Source: Chryseobacterium sp. MYb264 (lineage in GTDB: Bacteria > Bacteroidota > Bacteroidia > Flavobacteriales > Weeksellaceae). From it: DNA of 64,000 nucleotides. Location of the stretch: positions 2,852,001-2,916,000 of the forward strand of contig NZ_CP142422.1 of assembly GCF_035974275.1 (NCBI RefSeq), written 5' to 3'. Position 1 is the first letter of the stretch; every line of letters begins with the position of its first letter. The translations under genes and the position numbers were made by a program. Below are positions 63,131 to 64,000 of this stretch, piece after piece. The notes under the pieces were generated by a model that did not search any database, was not told where the DNA came from, and saw only the letters and a program-made list of their open reading frames with translations.

Positions 63131-63607
63131 TTAATATTTTACCAGAGATGAATCCTTTAAAACAACTACTTCATCACAAATATTTTTTATATTTTCTAAA
63201 TTATGAGTAATCATAAAAATAATTTTGTTCTTCTTTACTTTTATTATTAACTCATAAATAAAAGCTTTATTCGCAACATCTAAAGATGAAGTAGGCTCAT
63301 CTAAGATTATAAACTCAGGATTATGATATAGTGCTCTCATCCAACTTAGCAACTGTTTTTGTCCGCCTGACAAATTAATACCCTCTTCACCTACTACCGT
63401 CATAAAGCCTTGTGGCAATGAATTAATAAAATTATCAAACCCTAATAAAACAAGTTCCTGTAGCTTTTGATCATCTCCTTCCTCTTCTAAAACAATATTT
63501 TGTAATACTGTACCATTAAATAGCTGACTATTTTGAGGTACCGAAGCTGTTATTTTTCTCCAGTCATCTAGTAAAATATCACTTAAGTGATGAGTTGTAC
63601 AATACAA
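63131..63607 (-). pseudogene. Truncated ABC exporter (C-terminal part of the ATPase domain)
   Basis: About 150 residues of an ABC transporter nucleotide-binding domain: the Q loop region DWRKITASVPQNSQLFNGTV, the signature INLSGGQKQLLSWMRALYHN, Walker B FIILDEPTSSLDV, and the His switch MITHNLENIKN. Walker A, the membrane domain and any peptidase domain are missing. The first residues come from read-through of DNA that belongs to the leader-peptide gene, so this is a deletion product of a bacteriocin-type (peptidase-containing) exporter. It cannot transport on its own. Confidence 0.85.
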
Positions 63608-63657
63608 GGTAATCCACCTTCAATTTTGAGCATACTTTCTTCACTTAATTTTTTCAT
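63583..63657 (-). CDS. Double-glycine leader peptide gene, core truncated
   Basis: 24 codons: MKKLSEESMLKIEGG followed by LPCIVQLIT and a stop. The leader has the shape of ComC/bacteriocin leaders with a GG processing site, similar to the leader at 63991. Only nine residues remain after GG, which suggests that the core peptide was lost when the downstream exporter was fused here. Its start overlaps the end of the small membrane protein gene. Confidence 0.65.
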   Translation of the reverse strand: MKKLSEESMLKIEGGLPCIVQLIT

Positions 63658-63820
63658 AATTTATTTTTTTTAATATAAAATTCAAAAAAACATCAAATAA
63701 CACACCTGCCATACAAAACAAGATTATCTTAGCACTTCCTTCTATTTCAATAAAGTGATTTATAATAATCAAAGTTATGGCGAGAAATGAGTAAGCAAAA
63801 ATTTTGACCTTCCTGTTCAT
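63641..63820 (-). CDS. Small two-helix membrane protein, candidate immunity
   Basis: 59 codons starting MNRKVKIFAYSFLAITLIII and ending KKINYEKIK, with two hydrophobic helices (about 7-22 and 31-50). It lies between two leader-peptide genes and overlaps the second one by 17 bp. Small membrane proteins in this position often protect producers of class II bacteriocins. This is inference from size and place. Confidence 0.6.
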   Translation of the reverse strand: MNRKVKIFAYSFLAITLIIINHFIEIEGSAKIILFCMAGVLFDVFLNFILKKINYEKIK

Positions 63821-63837
63821 AGATAAAAGATTTTAAA

Positions 63838-63993
63838 TTACCAACAATCAGCTGAAGCAACAGCAATTCCAATGGCTGGCTCCCATAAACTCAAACCTAC
63901 TGTACCTAATAATCCTACAGCTGCTAATAGACACTGTCTCTGAGATATTCCTCCTTGCAAATTTTCCATTTGCGAAACATTTAATTTTTTCAT
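63838..63993 (-). CDS. Double-glycine (class II bacteriocin-like) precursor peptide
   Basis: 51 codons. The leader is MKKLNVSQMENLQGG, a textbook GG leader, followed by a hydrophobic core of 36 residues that starts ISQRQCLLAAVGLLGTVG and ends ASADCW, with two cysteines that could form one disulfide. Glycine-spaced segments (GLLGTVG; AIGIAVA) are typical of pore-forming two-peptide bacteriocins. It is the first visible gene of the cluster, in the same strand as the membrane protein, second leader gene and truncated exporter. Its promoter should lie beyond the window. Confidence 0.75.
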   Translation of the reverse strand: MKKLNVSQMENLQGGISQRQCLLAAVGLLGTVGLSLWEPAIGIAVASADCW

Positions 63994-64000
63994 TTGTTTT

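Overview
The window is from a low-GC member of the Flavobacteriia, most like Chryseobacterium or a close relative (Weeksellaceae). The placement rests on the T9SS-sorted proteases, the gene orders acpP-fabF-rnc-IPExxxVDY-pyk and rlmD-DUF6452-DUF6048, a tmRNA that encodes a GNEEFALAA tag, TAnnTTTG promoter elements, and the family make-up of the genes. No species can be fixed from the sequence alone.

Layout. 1-7.5 kb (minus strand): a heavy-metal-type RND efflux set (permease cut by the window edge, lipoprotein adaptor, TolC-like channel), a two-component system and an exported chorismate mutase. 7.5-9.2 kb: a gene-free mosaic of repeats with a 153-bp tandem array. 9.2-11.7 kb: seven tRNA genes containing a duplicated Thr-Tyr-Gly triplet, then hpf, xerC and rpsU; the tuf gene that usually follows this array is not there. 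11.9-12.3 kb: ssrA (tmRNA). 12.4-20.1 kb: an AT-rich defence island directly downstream of ssrA, with an XRE-fused cytosine-C5 methyltransferase, a DUF262 protein, an AAA ATPase, an unrecognised protein, an HNH nuclease and a Vsr nuclease. The DUF262 and HNH proteins appear to share one N-terminal domain. 20.2-26.4 kb: a Type VI secretion cargo module (VgrG, a frameshifted Tae4 amidase, two Tai4-like immunity genes, a PAAR-like DUF4280 protein) bordered by decayed integrase, effector, immunity and DUF4280 remnants in the opposite orientation.

26.4-33 kb: an AraC regulator and a short-chain dehydrogenase separated by a probable MITE, then the housekeeping block acpP-fabF-rnc-IPExxxVDY-pyk. 33-40 kb: a small membrane protein, an RHS protein with a C-terminal HExxH toxin domain, a candidate lipoprotein immunity gene, a decayed RHS 5' end, an unrecognised possible regulator and a Crp/Fnr remnant. 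40-48.7 kb: a succinate-semialdehyde-type dehydrogenase, hutG-DUF695-hutI, ruvB, a PaiB-like flavoprotein, an MBL hydrolase and coaE. 49-58.7 kb: two paralogous T9SS reprolysin-like proteases, the larger expanded by FN3 and GEVED modules. 58.8-63 kb: DUF6048, DUF6452, rlmD and a TlpA-like lipoprotein without the CXXC motif. 63.1-64 kb: double-glycine-leader peptide genes, a small membrane protein and a truncated ABC exporter, apparently a bacteriocin-type locus broken by a deletion.

The accessory content is mostly about conflict: restriction and repair, T6SS effector-immunity pairs, an RHS toxin and a peptide-bacteriocin locus. Several of these show frameshifts, truncations or deletion scars, so turnover is rapid. 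Three related intergenic elements of about 125 bp and a second repeat family lie in the gaps between genes.
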